A stretch of 64,000 bases of DNA from contig NC_065890.1 in NCBI RefSeq assembly GCF_905147045.1, forward strand, positions 6,758,001 to 6,822,000, written 5' to 3'. The translations under genes were made by a program, and so were the position numbers. The stretch comes from Nymphalis io. Lineage: Eukaryota > Arthropoda > Insecta > Lepidoptera > Nymphalidae. The notes under the pieces were generated by a model. The model did not search any database. It had not been told where the DNA came from and saw only the letters and a list, made by a program, of their open reading frames with translations. Below are positions 10,501 through 21,587 of this stretch, piece by piece (position 1 is the first letter of the stretch; every line of letters begins with the position of its first letter).

Positions 10501-13500
10501 TTTTTTTATATAAGTGATATTATCTTCAATGTTTTTTTTTAATATTTACATGAAAATAATTTATATGTTTTAGCTTACTAGAATAATGTATAAAAAAGAT
10601 ACTTTGAATTTCAAATCTATCATTCATTCATTTCATTCAATCTCAATTGATATGAATGAGTAAATTATTATATTGTATCCAAATATCACTAAACAGGCAT
10701 CAATTACTTTAACCAAATAACTATACAAGGTGATAGTTACAAAGTAGATTGAAATTTCGAAAAATTATTATACACTTATGTAATAATAAATCATACATAT
10801 TTGTATGTTGTGTTGCCGGATGTTTGACGTGATCACGAGAGTGATTCAGACGGTAAAACCCGAGTAAAATATGTACAAATATTATTATTGTAAATGTCGA
10901 TTGACGTTTATGAAATTGTTTTAGTTAGTGATACATACAATATTTTTTTTTCAAACAATGGGTTAAAATACGCGCCTACGTTAATACTTATCAATTAAGT
11001 AAGAAACATACCTCTGTGACACGCTCTTTATCACCCGACGGCTTTAATTCATGATGTATAACTTGTCCTAAAACTTCAAAATCTACACTAAACCACATTT
11101 CAAGACCACACTCGTCAATATTGTTATCTTTAATCCAAACTAACGAGTTATAAAATTCCGGATCGATAGATTCTATATCTTTCATTGTCAGTTTTTTATT
11201 TAACATTCTCTTATAGAAAGGCATCGTGAAACCGGAATATATAAATCTTCCATGATACAGTGCCATTGCAATAAATCTTCCTATGAATTTAAAATAAAGT
11301 AAGTGATCTGGGTTAACATAGCTGGCTGGATTTATTTGAAGGCTATAATTATTTTTGTTTGCATATTCAAAAAGGCAATACATTGGATTGAGAACTTCGT
11401 GGGATAGTAAGAAAAACCATTCACGGCTAACTCCTCCGTAATCTAGACCTTCCTCGCCGCGGAATATTATATACAATCGTCTCCGAAGTTCGTATGCGGG
11501 TAGCCTCATGATCTGAAGAGTAAAGAAACGAACAAAATATATAAGATATAACTCTGGCATAGTAATCGACAGTGCAATAAACAAAGTTAATTATCAGTTT
11601 TGAATAGGTTATTAGTAGGTGGCATGCAATATCGCACATTTAAATGAGTCCAACTGATAAGCCAACTGATAAAAACTAAAGCTTTAAATGTTATGTTTAC
11701 GTTAGATGATTAAACGATAAATTCACCTGATGATATGAATCTTCGAAAAGAGTCTGCCGCGATAATGTTATTTTTATGTGACTGGGTAAAGCGTTGCTCT
11801 GGCATAGGTATCTAAATTGACTAAGTTTCCATCTGAACGAGCGTTCGTAGGCTCTGGGTACGCCATAGGCGCCTTGCGGACCCTTCGGCGCGCCCGGCCT
11901 GGGGTCCTGGAATGTGGTGGTGCGCGTGTTGTGGTCTACGAAGTACCGCGTGCCCTCCTCCGTGAACCTTATCTCCCAACCGGGAGGAAGAGCTTCCTCT
12001 AACGCGCTGATTTCTTGACCCTAAAATATTTTGTGTTTTTTATAAAAAAAATATAGGTGACCAAAGACCTCCTCTCCTGTTAAGAAGAAAGAAGCTTTTC
12101 CCACCATAGCATAGTACATCAATACCTACCTGGGTGCGCGGGTCTTCCCATTGCGTGGTGCGATTCTTGTGGTTGACGAAGTACACGCGGCCGTCGGGCT
12201 GCACGCGGCGCTCCCAGCCGGCCGGCAGCGCGCCCAGCGCCTCGTCCGCCGCGCCCGGCGCCGTTCCCGACCCGCCCGGCGCCGCTCCCGGCCCGCCCGG
12301 TGCCGCTCCCGGCCCGCCCGGTACCGCTCCCGGCCCGCCCGGTGCCGCACCCGGCCCGCTCGAACCGCTGGCGCCTGCGCGTGGCATCGAACCAATAGAT
12401 ATCTTATTCACATCCATTTGTTTTTGGCAATCTTTAGTGACATGTAAGTGACATGCTTCTTTTTAATTGACAAATATTTTTAAGCGGAAACTTAACTGAT
12501 ATCTGCACTTCACTTATGTATTATATATATAATTAAGAATAAGATATAAAATAGTTTGCTTCACAAATACTAATAAAAAAGTACAGATGTTGTTGCAGAA
12601 TGGGCTTTACTCTTGCCATTGTTTGTTAAGATTTTTTTGCGCAATCTTCTTATATCGAACAGATAATGGGTCTTTAAGATCCTGGCCCCTCGGGCCAAAA
12701 AAAAACACGACAGGTTAACCTGTCGGTGAGGAACAGCCTGGGTAAAGGGGGCAACCCCGAGGCCCGTACCCAGACTGGGCTAGGCCAGTCAGGAGGAACC
12801 AGCTATATATAATTACGATTTGAATTAGTATAACGTATGTGTATGCGAGCCTACTTGGGGGAGGGTCGTGTTCCGCGTCGATGGGCTCGGGCAGCAGCTG
12901 CGGCTGCGAGGACGGCGCGTGCGGGCGCGTTGGCGGGAACAGGAAGCGCTGGTTGCCCTGCGCCACCACGTAGCGGCGCTCGCCGCGCCACAGCTGGAAG
13001 CGCGCCAGGCGCTCCGTGTCGGGCCGCTGCCACGTGGTGGTGCGCGTGTTGTGGTCCACGTAGTACACCCGCCCACGCGCGTCGCGCCGCACCTCCCAGC
13101 CCAGCGGCAGAGGCTGCGGCCGCTCCCAGGACGTCGATCGCGTGTTGTGGTCCACATAGTACCTGAGTGTTCTCTACGTATTTGACTTTATAGATAGAGC
13201 ACCATTCGCAGGAACGGTTTTTCAATTCAACAATTTCGCTTATTCTTTTGCGTTAGTATAAAACGAATGCCTATTGCTGCAATTTCAGTTGAATAGCATA
13301 ATGAGCAAAATGGCACAGACATTGATTACTTAAACACTCACGTAAACAGTGTGAGAGCAAAGCAGTATACAACCTTGCGACCAACCTTCCATATTGATAC
13401 ATGTAATATATAGATACGGAATTTTTGGTAAAATGTCTAGTAAGTGTCCTACCGTCTCCCATAAACATCGTATCGCATTTCCCATCCCGGCGGCAGAGGT

Positions 13501-14882
13501 TCTTCGGCAGTAGGGGCGGTGGTCGCCGAGGGAGCGGCGGCGGGAGCGGGCGAGACGTGCGCCGCGACGGGCGCGGCCGGCGGCTCGTCCTGCCGCGAGG
13601 GGCCGGCCCCACTCTCCAATGCGCTCACGGACACGGCACCATTGCTCAGTGGCGGCGGACCCGGCGGTGGCTATATTTCAAACTTAAACTTAATTCGTCG
13701 ATTGAAAATAAGCAACTGGATATGAAACGGTCATGCTTAGTTTAGCTGAGCTATAAATTGCTACATCTTGGCACAGGTAAAAATGCTTTAGTACAAAATC
13801 TTTAAATGTGTAATGTTTTATTATTTGATACATACACGCAATGCTCGGAGATGCACCACAGACCTCTGGTTTTCTACATTATTTCTTATTCTAAACCTGC
13901 ATCGAACACCTTCACAAAGGGGACTATGGGAATTAGTAGTTTCCCCTAATGCCTCATGTGACTGACTTAAAATAGATGGCTCAATTCTTAAGCCATCTAA
14001 AAGCAACACTAACTCGGCTGCTTTCACTTCTGTGTTCCCATTAGAAGCATTATCCTGAGAAACATTCTTCATCAAATCTAAAATAAAGTAGTAAAATAAG
14101 TATGTTATTCAAATATACTTATATATAAAAACTTTATAATAACAAAATCACTTTATGTTTACCAATACTTAATTCCACATTTTCACATTTTCCATTGATA
14201 TACAGAAGAATTTTTAATAAGTTAATTTTTTTCTCTCCTATGATGTGATCCTTTCGAAAACTGTGATGGTCAGCCAAACGCAAAACTAGCTGAGATAAAG
14301 GTGTAACCAAAACTGTAAATTCTTCCTTCCATTTTGGATGTAATGTATTTTTTATGACCTCAGTTCTTCTTGAAATATTATCATCTATTATAAGTTGCAA
14401 ATAGGGATTGGGTTTAAAAAGTCCAGAGTTACGGATACTTGCCGATTCAACTGAAATATAAAATGTATTAAATTAGAATTATATATATTTTACATTGATA
14501 AGTGTAAGTCCATTTTATGTAAAGTAAATTAATTAATTAATCAATTTCCATTCTTTTTTATCAAATATGACAACTAGTTTCCGAATTCAGAATTTTATCA
14601 TCATGTATATTTGAATCCAATAATATATATCAATTGAGTCTTGTATAGATAAAAACAAATGACTCATATATAAATGTAATATGCTAATATTATTCCAAAT
14701 GACAACACATACACATACTTAGACACAAAATTTAATAATCTCAGCTATGGTCAGAGATTTAAAATAGAAACAAATAATAACAATAAACAAAGATCTTTGT
14801 TGAAATACTTACCAGTTAAACTCAGCTGATGATATGTTGATAGAGAAATTGGAGCAGTAAGTGTTGTAATGCTTTCTGTCAT
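7559..14882 (-). CDS. Su(dx): Su(dx)/Itch-type C2-WW-HECT E3 ubiquitin ligase
   Basis: Twelve coding exons (14813-14882, 14163-14450, 13836-14077, 13453-13670, 12855-13162, 12130-12431, 11727-12020, 11012-11512, 9821-9916, 9335-9487, 8022-8153, 7559-7696) give 913 aa in frame. Nedd4-family ligases ubiquitinate membrane cargo and PY-motif proteins; in flies Su(dx) promotes Notch endosomal sorting. Visible domains are a C2 domain at about residues 15-130 (NPYLQLIIDDN, LHPKWKEEF), four WW domains near 257-287, 289-319, 445-474 and 485-517, and a HECT domain from about 540. The catalytic cysteine is about C881 in SHTCFNRLDLP, and the tail EETEGFGQE places it in the Su(dx)/WWP/ITCH clade rather than Nedd4 or Smurf. 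A 7-residue GPGAAPG repeat sits between WW2 and WW3. The start MTESITTLTAPIS follows a 5' UTR exon (acceptor near 14940). The WW exons are very GC-rich while the C2 exons are AT-rich. The 12130-12431 acceptor (ctaaag) is chosen by phase and is the least certain junction. Confidence 0.93.
8568..8745 (-). repeat. SINE family A copy (reverse orientation)
   Basis: This copy lies in a Su(dx) intron. Read on the minus strand it has the B-box-like gagttcaaaccctgg, the shared 'ttattggatttcgatcaagaaattctc' type body, and cctcggaaaggacgtaaagc, matching the copy at 469-860. The 5' head is partly degraded. Confidence 0.7.
8852..8946. repeat. 15-bp tandem repeat, six copies
   Basis: The unit ctaaataatatatat starts at 8856, 8871, 8886, 8901, 8916 and 8931 and is essentially perfect. 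It lies in a Su(dx) intron. The minus-strand reading (a repeated YYLDI pentapeptide) is a by-product and not a gene. Confidence 0.95.
10041..10102. repeat. 21-bp perfect inverted repeat
   Basis: The arms at 10041-10061 and 10082-10102 (aaaagagtaactactgagttt and its exact complement) flank a 20-bp spacer. It lies in a Su(dx) intron. The arm resembles a word I remember from the 3' end of common lepidopteran repeats, so it may be two fragments in head-to-head orientation. Confidence 0.85.
12254..12358 (-). repeat. 21-bp coding minisatellite in Su(dx)
   Basis: Five 21-bp units (plus-strand consensus cccggtgccgctcccggcccg) run in phase with the Su(dx) frame and encode five GPGAAPG-like heptapeptides just before WW3. 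Units differ by single bases. The array lies in the most GC-rich part of the gene. Confidence 0.9.
12684..12795. repeat. GC-rich unclassified insert with 16-bp palindrome
   Basis: A GC-rich block lies in the otherwise AT-rich Su(dx) intron. It contains the pair ggcccctcgggcc, a run of nine A, the perfect 16-bp palindrome gacaggttaacctgtc (12709-12724), and then gcctgggtaaag to gccagtcaggagg. The composition and poly-A-like run suggest a mobile-element remnant, but I cannot name the family. Confidence 0.4.
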
Positions 14883-16600
14883 AGTGATATGATTATTTCA
14901 TAATGTTTGCTGGACAATTAGCTTTTCAACATTATAGATCTGAAAGTAATTGAATAATTTTATTAAGATACTGATTTCTATGTATAAGTTACTTTTATCT
15001 AGTGTTAAAAACTAAAGTGTAACAAATAAGTTTATTAAAGTAACAACTCACTATTATATAAAGTATAAGATTAAGACGGATAAGTTGCTAATTTAATAGA
15101 TAATTAATAACAAACTATTTCATTACACAAATTGTTTAGTGTATAAAATTTCAAATTCATTACACATTATTTAGTGTATAAAAATATATCATAATTAGTA
15201 ATATTGATTACGAATAATTTGCTGAATAACTTTATTAAGCACTGGTCTCTACGTAATAAACATTCACAAACAATCATTTGCTTTGATTTTTGCAAACTAA
15301 TATTACGATACTATTGGACATGAGTTTCAACTTTTTAATTAAATTAATAAATATTCACCAATTTATAGTAAAGCCGATGTAATGTACGCAAATTTTCCCG
15401 ATTAGGTCATTATCGTTTTTCCTTATCTTTCTGAAGAAGTTAAGACTGAAAGGAAATAGACTTTAGAATCAGTTGTCAGTACACAATGGTCAAGTTTGTC
15501 AAAAACAATAAACTGTTTTATTTTGTAAATATGATCTTTCGCAAAACAACTACGTTGTAATTATAAACAAAATAATCCTGAATTTAATTAGTCACAAGTT
15601 AGTAATACCAGAGATACTTTTTAAGCAACTTACTAGCACCAACAAAACAGATTACTAATTTCTTATTTCACAGATTAACTTTGTACGCTATACATATTCA
15701 CTATAATGTTAATTTCGACTCAAAACCTCAAAAGTGCTGGGAGCTTACAGATAAAACAAACAAAACGTTTGACTTTGATGCGGAGCTGAACATTTTTTTA
15801 GAAACGTTTTAAAAGTAAATTTTAAAAATGATATTATCATTTTACAAAATTATGTCAATTATAAATCTTCATTTTAAGACCAAATGAGAATTACTAACTA
15901 AATAATTTATTCCAAAGATGCCCATTGATACACAATTGTTATTATTCATTTTAATTTTATTAATATATAAATTTTAAAAAATCAAACCTATAAATAACTA
16001 AATCTAAAATATTCTATTTTAAGTTTATTTTTATATATTATTATTTAAATATGCCAATATTGTACAGTATTTTGAATGATAACATACTGCCTGCATATTT
16101 TACCAATGGTTTGTCCTAGGATTGAAATGAATGTCAATTAGGGCTTATTTTGCCAGATGTTCGATTCAGGTCGTTTCCATACGAATTTTTTTGCTGTATT
16201 ACAGGATGTTTTAAGCATATATACAATTTTTTATTTACCCATCCTATGACCGCCAATTTAAAAGATTGCAACACTGATTAAATTCAATTGTCATTTAAAA
16301 TTCATACTCTATGATATTAGTCAATAACTCAATAGAATAACAGTGATTAGCGCATAGCGATACAAGGCCATTAAATTACTAATACAAAAGGAAACAAACG
16401 TACGAACAGATAGAAGAACATTCTTTTAGACTGTTAGAACAATCGATATTTTATAAATTTTGTTGATTAATTCTTAGACCAAAGACTTATAACTGATGAG
16501 ATTTAAAGGTTCCTAATTGTTTTAATTTTGCTATCTTATCTTCTCAATTTTTTATATTAATATTTCATTCCAGAATTTAATTTTTTAAGAAACATCTGCT
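14883..16600. other. Divergent spacer between Su(dx) and KAP3
   Basis: This AT-rich spacer holds the Su(dx) 5' UTR exon (14883 to about 14939, bounded by a ctttcag acceptor on the minus strand) and presumably both promoters. I searched for KAP3 N-terminal coding sequence here by eye and saw none. No repeat is recognised. Confidence 0.5.
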
Positions 16601-19600
16601 ATGAGTCCAATAGAAAGTGTTCCAGTTGCTATCTTAAATCATATTGATGATTATGTTGAACTACTCTATGATGATATTCCAGAAAAAATTAAAGGATCTG
16701 CTTTAATTTTACAACTTGCTAGGAACCCAGACAATTTGATTGAATTGGCAAGAAATGGTAAATAAATTTGTATATTAAATGTTCAATAATGTCACTTTAT
16801 TGACATTTCATACTAATAACACTTATTTAAAAATTATAGCTTACAGTATTTATATTCCAGTGATAAAAAATCATATATCAATGAATTTTTATTTTATATT
16901 TAACTCATATTTGCAAGTTTTAATCATAATTTGTTATTGAAAGTATTTTGTTTTGTACAGTAATTCAGAGGCAATTTTTATTCACAGTAATCTTGTTTAT
17001 TTCTGAAGTACCAATGGGCCACCTGACGGTAAAAGTTTACCACCACCCATAGACATTTGCTGTAAGAAATATAAACTGATATTGCCAATGACCTGATAAA
17101 CTGGAAAATAACGTTACTGGGTAGTGCTGTATTGCAGTTAAATAAGTGATGGGTGGATGGTTCCAGATGACCTAACACAAATGTCTTAAATATGAATAAT
17201 ACCTAAACAGAATTTTATTTTACTGGCAAAGACACTACTAACAATTTACATCTAAAGGATTATGAAGTCTACTTATTTTGCAACAATTAACTATACTATT
17301 ATCATAATTTTCAGAAGCCCTGCTAAGTGCTCTTTCTAGAGTCTTAAGAGAAGAATGGAAACGTAGTATTGAATTAAGTACAAACATCGTTTATACATTT
17401 TTCTGTTTCTCAACATATATAGAGTTTCATTCTGTTATTATTCAGTACAAAATTGGCTCACTTTGTATGGATGTTATTGATTATGAACTTAAACGATATG
17501 ATCAATGGAAGGAAAAAGTTGAAGGAAAAAAACAAGTTCTTACACCAGATAAGGCAAGTAACTCATAGATGTTTATTTAATAATCTAGCTAAAAAATGGG
17601 CTTTCTTTATTACCTAAAAAGATTTAGACTATTTAACACTATAATTTTCAGAATGAATTGCCAAAGAGTCGAATTCCAGAACCGAAACGACGTCCAAAAT
17701 CTGGAACCTGGGCAGTTGCAGATGTCAATATTCAAAAAACTAGATCTATTGTTTCTAGTTACCATGAAGATTTATGCCATGCATCAGACGAATTCCTGTC
17801 TAAGAGTGATGAGGAACAAATGAAGAGAAAACTCAAAACTTTATCTAAAAGACAAGAACAGTTGCTTAGAGTTGCTTTTTATATGCTTTTAAACATAGCA
17901 GATAATGTTAAAGTAGAAGAAAAAATGCATAAGAAGGATATTGTTGGTTTGCTCATCGGAGCTATGGAAAGACATTCAAACATTGACTTGCTGATTTTAA
18001 TTGTTTCCTTTTTACAAAAGTTATCAATTTTTGTTGAAAATAAGAATGCAATGGCCTCCAAAGGAATAATTGAAAAACTGGCTCCCTTGTTAGATTCTCC
18101 TAATGCTGATTTGGTGAATGTTACTTTAAAACTACTTTTTAATTTGACCTTCGATACAAAATTGCGAAATAAAATGATCAAAATAAATTTGTTACCAAAA
18201 TTCATTCAATTTACTAGTAAGTTATAAAACATTGCAAATTATGTAAATTAATAGATGATTGAGTGTGAAAATTAAATATATACAATTTCATATTTAAGGT
18301 GACGATAAACACATAAACTTAGCAATGAAAATTCTTTACCACCTCAGTATGGATGACCGCGTCAAACAAATGTTTACACAATCGGACTGTGTCAAACTGG
18401 TGAGTAATAATACCAAACTAATTTACAATTTTTTAACCAACCTATAATTAATTCATTCTTGAAAGTAACAATTGTTAACAAATAATTAAGTGCCACATGC
18501 AATTCTCCGAAGAAGTTCAAATAAACAGATTTTTTTTTTGACGATTTTATTTATAAATGAAAATAAAGCATACACTCGAAGATCTTCGCTCACATCCTTG
18601 TCCCATTTCATTATTAAATCTTTCAGTTGACAGACATGCTTCTGCTGAACGTGAACAGCGAGGCTCGCTGCGAGAGCGGGCCGGGCACGACGGACGTGCT
18701 GCTGGCGCTATGCGTCAACCTGTCGTGGAGCGAGCGCGCCGCCCAGCAGATGTCGGCCGAGGGCCGCCTGCGGGAGCTGCTGGCGCGCGCCTTCCGGCAC
18801 CGCAACGCCGTGCTCATGAAGCTCGTCCGCAACCTGTCGCACCACCCCCAGAACAAGCCGCTCTTCGTGGTTAGTCCGCCGACGCCGCGCCTCGTCGAAC
18901 GTTCGCGTTGAATAACTTCGATCGCTGACGGAGACGACGTGTTTCAGGAATTCGTTGGAGATATAGCTGGCGCGGTTACGAGTGATGAGGCGTCTGAAGA
19001 ATTTGTCATCGAATGTATGGGAACTCTGAGCAACATTTTGAACTTAAATAACAATATCGATATATTTGCCGTCGTCGAAAGATACAACTTAATTCCGTGC
19101 ATCCTGAAGATATTAGATCCAGGTCGGTTTCTTAAGACATGACATGATACTCTAATGATATCAAAAATCTTATATACGAAAAGGCCAGACTTTTTTGTAA
19201 TAATGTACGACCACAGCGAACCAGCGCGACCCGGAGCTCGTGCTGGAGGCGGTGGTGGCGGCGGGCGCGGTGGGCGCGGAGGAGCGCGCGGCGGCGGCGC
19301 TGGTGACGGCCGGGGGCGGCGAGGCGCTGGTGGCGGCGCTGCGGCAGCGCCAGGCCGACGACGACCACGTGCTGCAGACCGTGTTCGCCTTCCGCCAGCT
19401 GCTGTCGCACCCGCGCGCCGCGCAGTACCTCGTGTCGAGTACCGGTGCGTAGCCTCCGCCCGACGCGCGGCCTCGCTCGCTCCTAAACTAGCGCTCACCG
19501 TATTTCTCGTTTCGCAGAAGCTCCGGCGTACCTCATCGATCTCATGCAAGATAAAAATGTGGAAATAAGAAAAATGTGTGATTCATGTTTGGATATCATC

Positions 19601-21587
19601 TCTCAAATGCAAAACGAATGGGCGGCGAGGATTAAAGTGAGTATGAGTCGTATGAAAATCAATGAAAGTTACTACATTAATTTATTATATAAGCATTAAT
19701 TTATTATATAAATGTATATATTTTAAACATATATAAAATCAAATCATTGAATAGTTTTATTAAATATTAATTGTTAAATTAGGATCGTAATTTTTATCAT
19801 GTGTCGTCACCATAAGTGCAAATTATATGCGGCGGTATCAGGCTTTACAAAGTTTTAATGTGACTTAACGTGAGTAAGCCCGTGTCTCCAATAGTTGGAG
19901 CGGTTCCGGTGCCACAACGGGCAGTGGCTGTCCGTAGTGGAGACTCTGGGCGCAGAGAGCGGTGCCGGTGACGCGAGTGACGACCTGCCGCCCTACCTCT
20001 CCGCCGAGTACCTTACCACACACCGCCTTACCACCTCGGGTACGTACTCCAGAACAAAAATCTGTAGTTGAATATTGTATTAGTGCGGTTTGTCTATCCG
20101 ACAAATACACAAACCCAATAAATACAACATCTTAATAGATCATAGAATCAAATAAAATCATTTTTGTTGATCATGATCATAGATTATAGAAAACAAAAAT
20201 GTCCCTTATAATTTTTTTAAATAGAATTTGTTTTTAATTTGAATACCTGAAAAACGTCTGTATTTTAACAAGCTTTTATTTTCCATCGTTGTTCCTAAGT
20301 TTTTTTTGGAATATAGTATAGTCCTGTATTTTTATACACGTATAAAACGATGAGCATATTATAATATTATATCTTTATAAAACACTAACAGCCTCCTGCA
20401 GTTTCAACCGCACATGACACACACACTGACATTATTTTTCTACCGACTAAACTTAGTCTTTATTTTACGGACATACAAACAAACCAATATTATTTATTTA
20501 TTTTTATTTTACTGGTGTAGGGCTTTGCAAGCCTATCTTAGTTGTTATCACCCACTCATTAGATATTCTACCGCTAAACAGCAAGACTTAGTATTGTTAT
20601 GTTCCGGTTTAAAGGATGAGTGAGCTAGTGTAACTACAGGTATTCAGGCATGACATGTTAGCTCTCAAGGTTGGTGGTGCAATGTAAGATACAGTTAATA
20701 TTTATTACAGTGCACATACATGGGCAATCTATGAGCGGTTGTGACCACTTATCACTGGGTGGACCATTTGCCAGTCCGATTATATATTTCATAAAAAAAA
20801 AACTTTTTATAATATTAGTGTAGACTCAATATAAATATAACTTTTACCCAGAAAAAAATATCGGTTTCATTTAGGCAACTAATTTTTAAAATTAATTTAA
20901 CGTTTACTGTATTACCTTCAAGTATGGATTTATTCATAGATCTGTACATTTTTACAGATTCCCAAATATCACTTAACGACGATTCAGACAGTTTTTCTGG
21001 AGAGGCTGACTTTAATCGAGCGAACAGCCGGTAAAGTATCATTTTTTGTAGTGGTTCTTTCATTATAAAAAAGAATAATATTATGTTCAAAATATATATT
21101 CCGTCTTAAGTGGGCTGTGTCTTTAATAGACCTAGTAAATGAAAATGTTAACAATGAGAAAGTGACGGATTCTGGTAACTTCATAACCACAAGTAACAAA
21201 AATCTAGCACTTAATTTTTGTCCATCATAATGAATACTAAAATAAACACTCATTAGGTATGGTACGTTTAGGCGTATAACAAACGTTAAATATAACATTT
21301 ATATAGGTTAAATAGTTTAATATAACTATATTACACGTTAAACTATTTCAGTTGTGTAAATACTTATAATAGCTCCTTATTTTCATTATAATGAAAAACA
21401 AATAATAATTTAAATATAGGCGCGCCTTTCTTTTTTTTTTTATATATATATTTTTATTTGTTATATTTTTTATAGAAATACTCAAGATGGACAAAGTGAC
21501 GAATTATTAGGACTATCGGATTCGTTATCAGGAAAAACGTCAGAAGACGACATGCAATTCACTAAAAAGCTTAATGTATTCGCCTAA
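16601..21587 (+). CDS. Kap3: Kinesin-associated protein 3 (kinesin-2 accessory subunit)
   Basis: Ten exons (16601-16757, 17315-17553, 17652-18216, 18299-18399, 18627-18869, 18948-19122, 19217-19444, 19518-19636, 19895-20043, 21476-21587) give 695 aa in frame. KAP3 links the kinesin-2 motor pair to cargo in intraflagellar and axonal transport. The armadillo-type body is clear: YVELLYDDIPEKIKGSALI, QLARNPDNL, REEWKRSIELSTNIVY, EQLLRVAFYMLLNIAD, SFLQKLSIFVENKNAM, EEFVIECMGTLSNI, APAYLIDLMQDKN. Vertebrate KAP3 has over 100 residues before the DDYIELLYEDIPEK region; here the ATG falls just before it. Intron 2 uses a GC donor (aag|gcaagt). Exons 5 and 7 are extremely GC-rich. The junction of the last two exons (donor gtactc at 20044) was chosen by phase and is uncertain; an extra exon is possible. 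The C-terminus ends KKLNVFA. Confidence 0.9.
17003..17176 (-). repeat. Family C interspersed repeat, internally deleted
   Basis: This repeat lies in KAP3 intron 1. Pieces such as gggccacctgacggta, accaccacccatagacatttgc and gtgatgggtggatgg match, in reverse, the same family as the copy at 20508-20785 (tgggtggaccatttgccag). It looks like a lepidopteran SINE or MITE-like element that I remember as very common, but I cannot name it with certainty. Confidence 0.55.
20508..20785 (+). repeat. Family C interspersed repeat
   Basis: This repeat lies in the last KAP3 intron. It begins with actggtgtagggctttgcaag, includes cacccactcattagatattc, gttccggtttaaaggatgag and ctcaaggttggtggtgc, and ends with cactgggtggaccatttgcc. 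The order of words fits a widespread lepidopteran repeat known to me from other genomes. It is diverged, so not recent. Confidence 0.65.
20870..21090 (-). other. Antisense ORF in KAP3 intron, function unknown
   Basis: The minus strand of the last KAP3 intron carries an open frame with a compact, non-repetitive start (MKEPLQKMILYRLFARLKSA, then SSLSDIWESVKMYRSMNKSILEG) ending at a possible donor (gaag|gtaata, near 20917-20920). I do not recognise the protein and see no convincing second exon. It could be chance, a pseudo-exon or the first exon of a nested gene. Confidence 0.2.

Noticed and set aside
12126..12451. Long open frames on both strands over the GC-rich WW exons of Su(dx)
   Set aside because: GC-rich DNA lacks stop codons by composition; only the frame with WW motifs and matching splice phases is real.
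18944..19568. Long open frames opposite and alongside KAP3 exons 6-7
   Set aside because: Arg/Pro/Gly-rich by-products of GC-rich coding sequence; the KAP3 frame explains the region.
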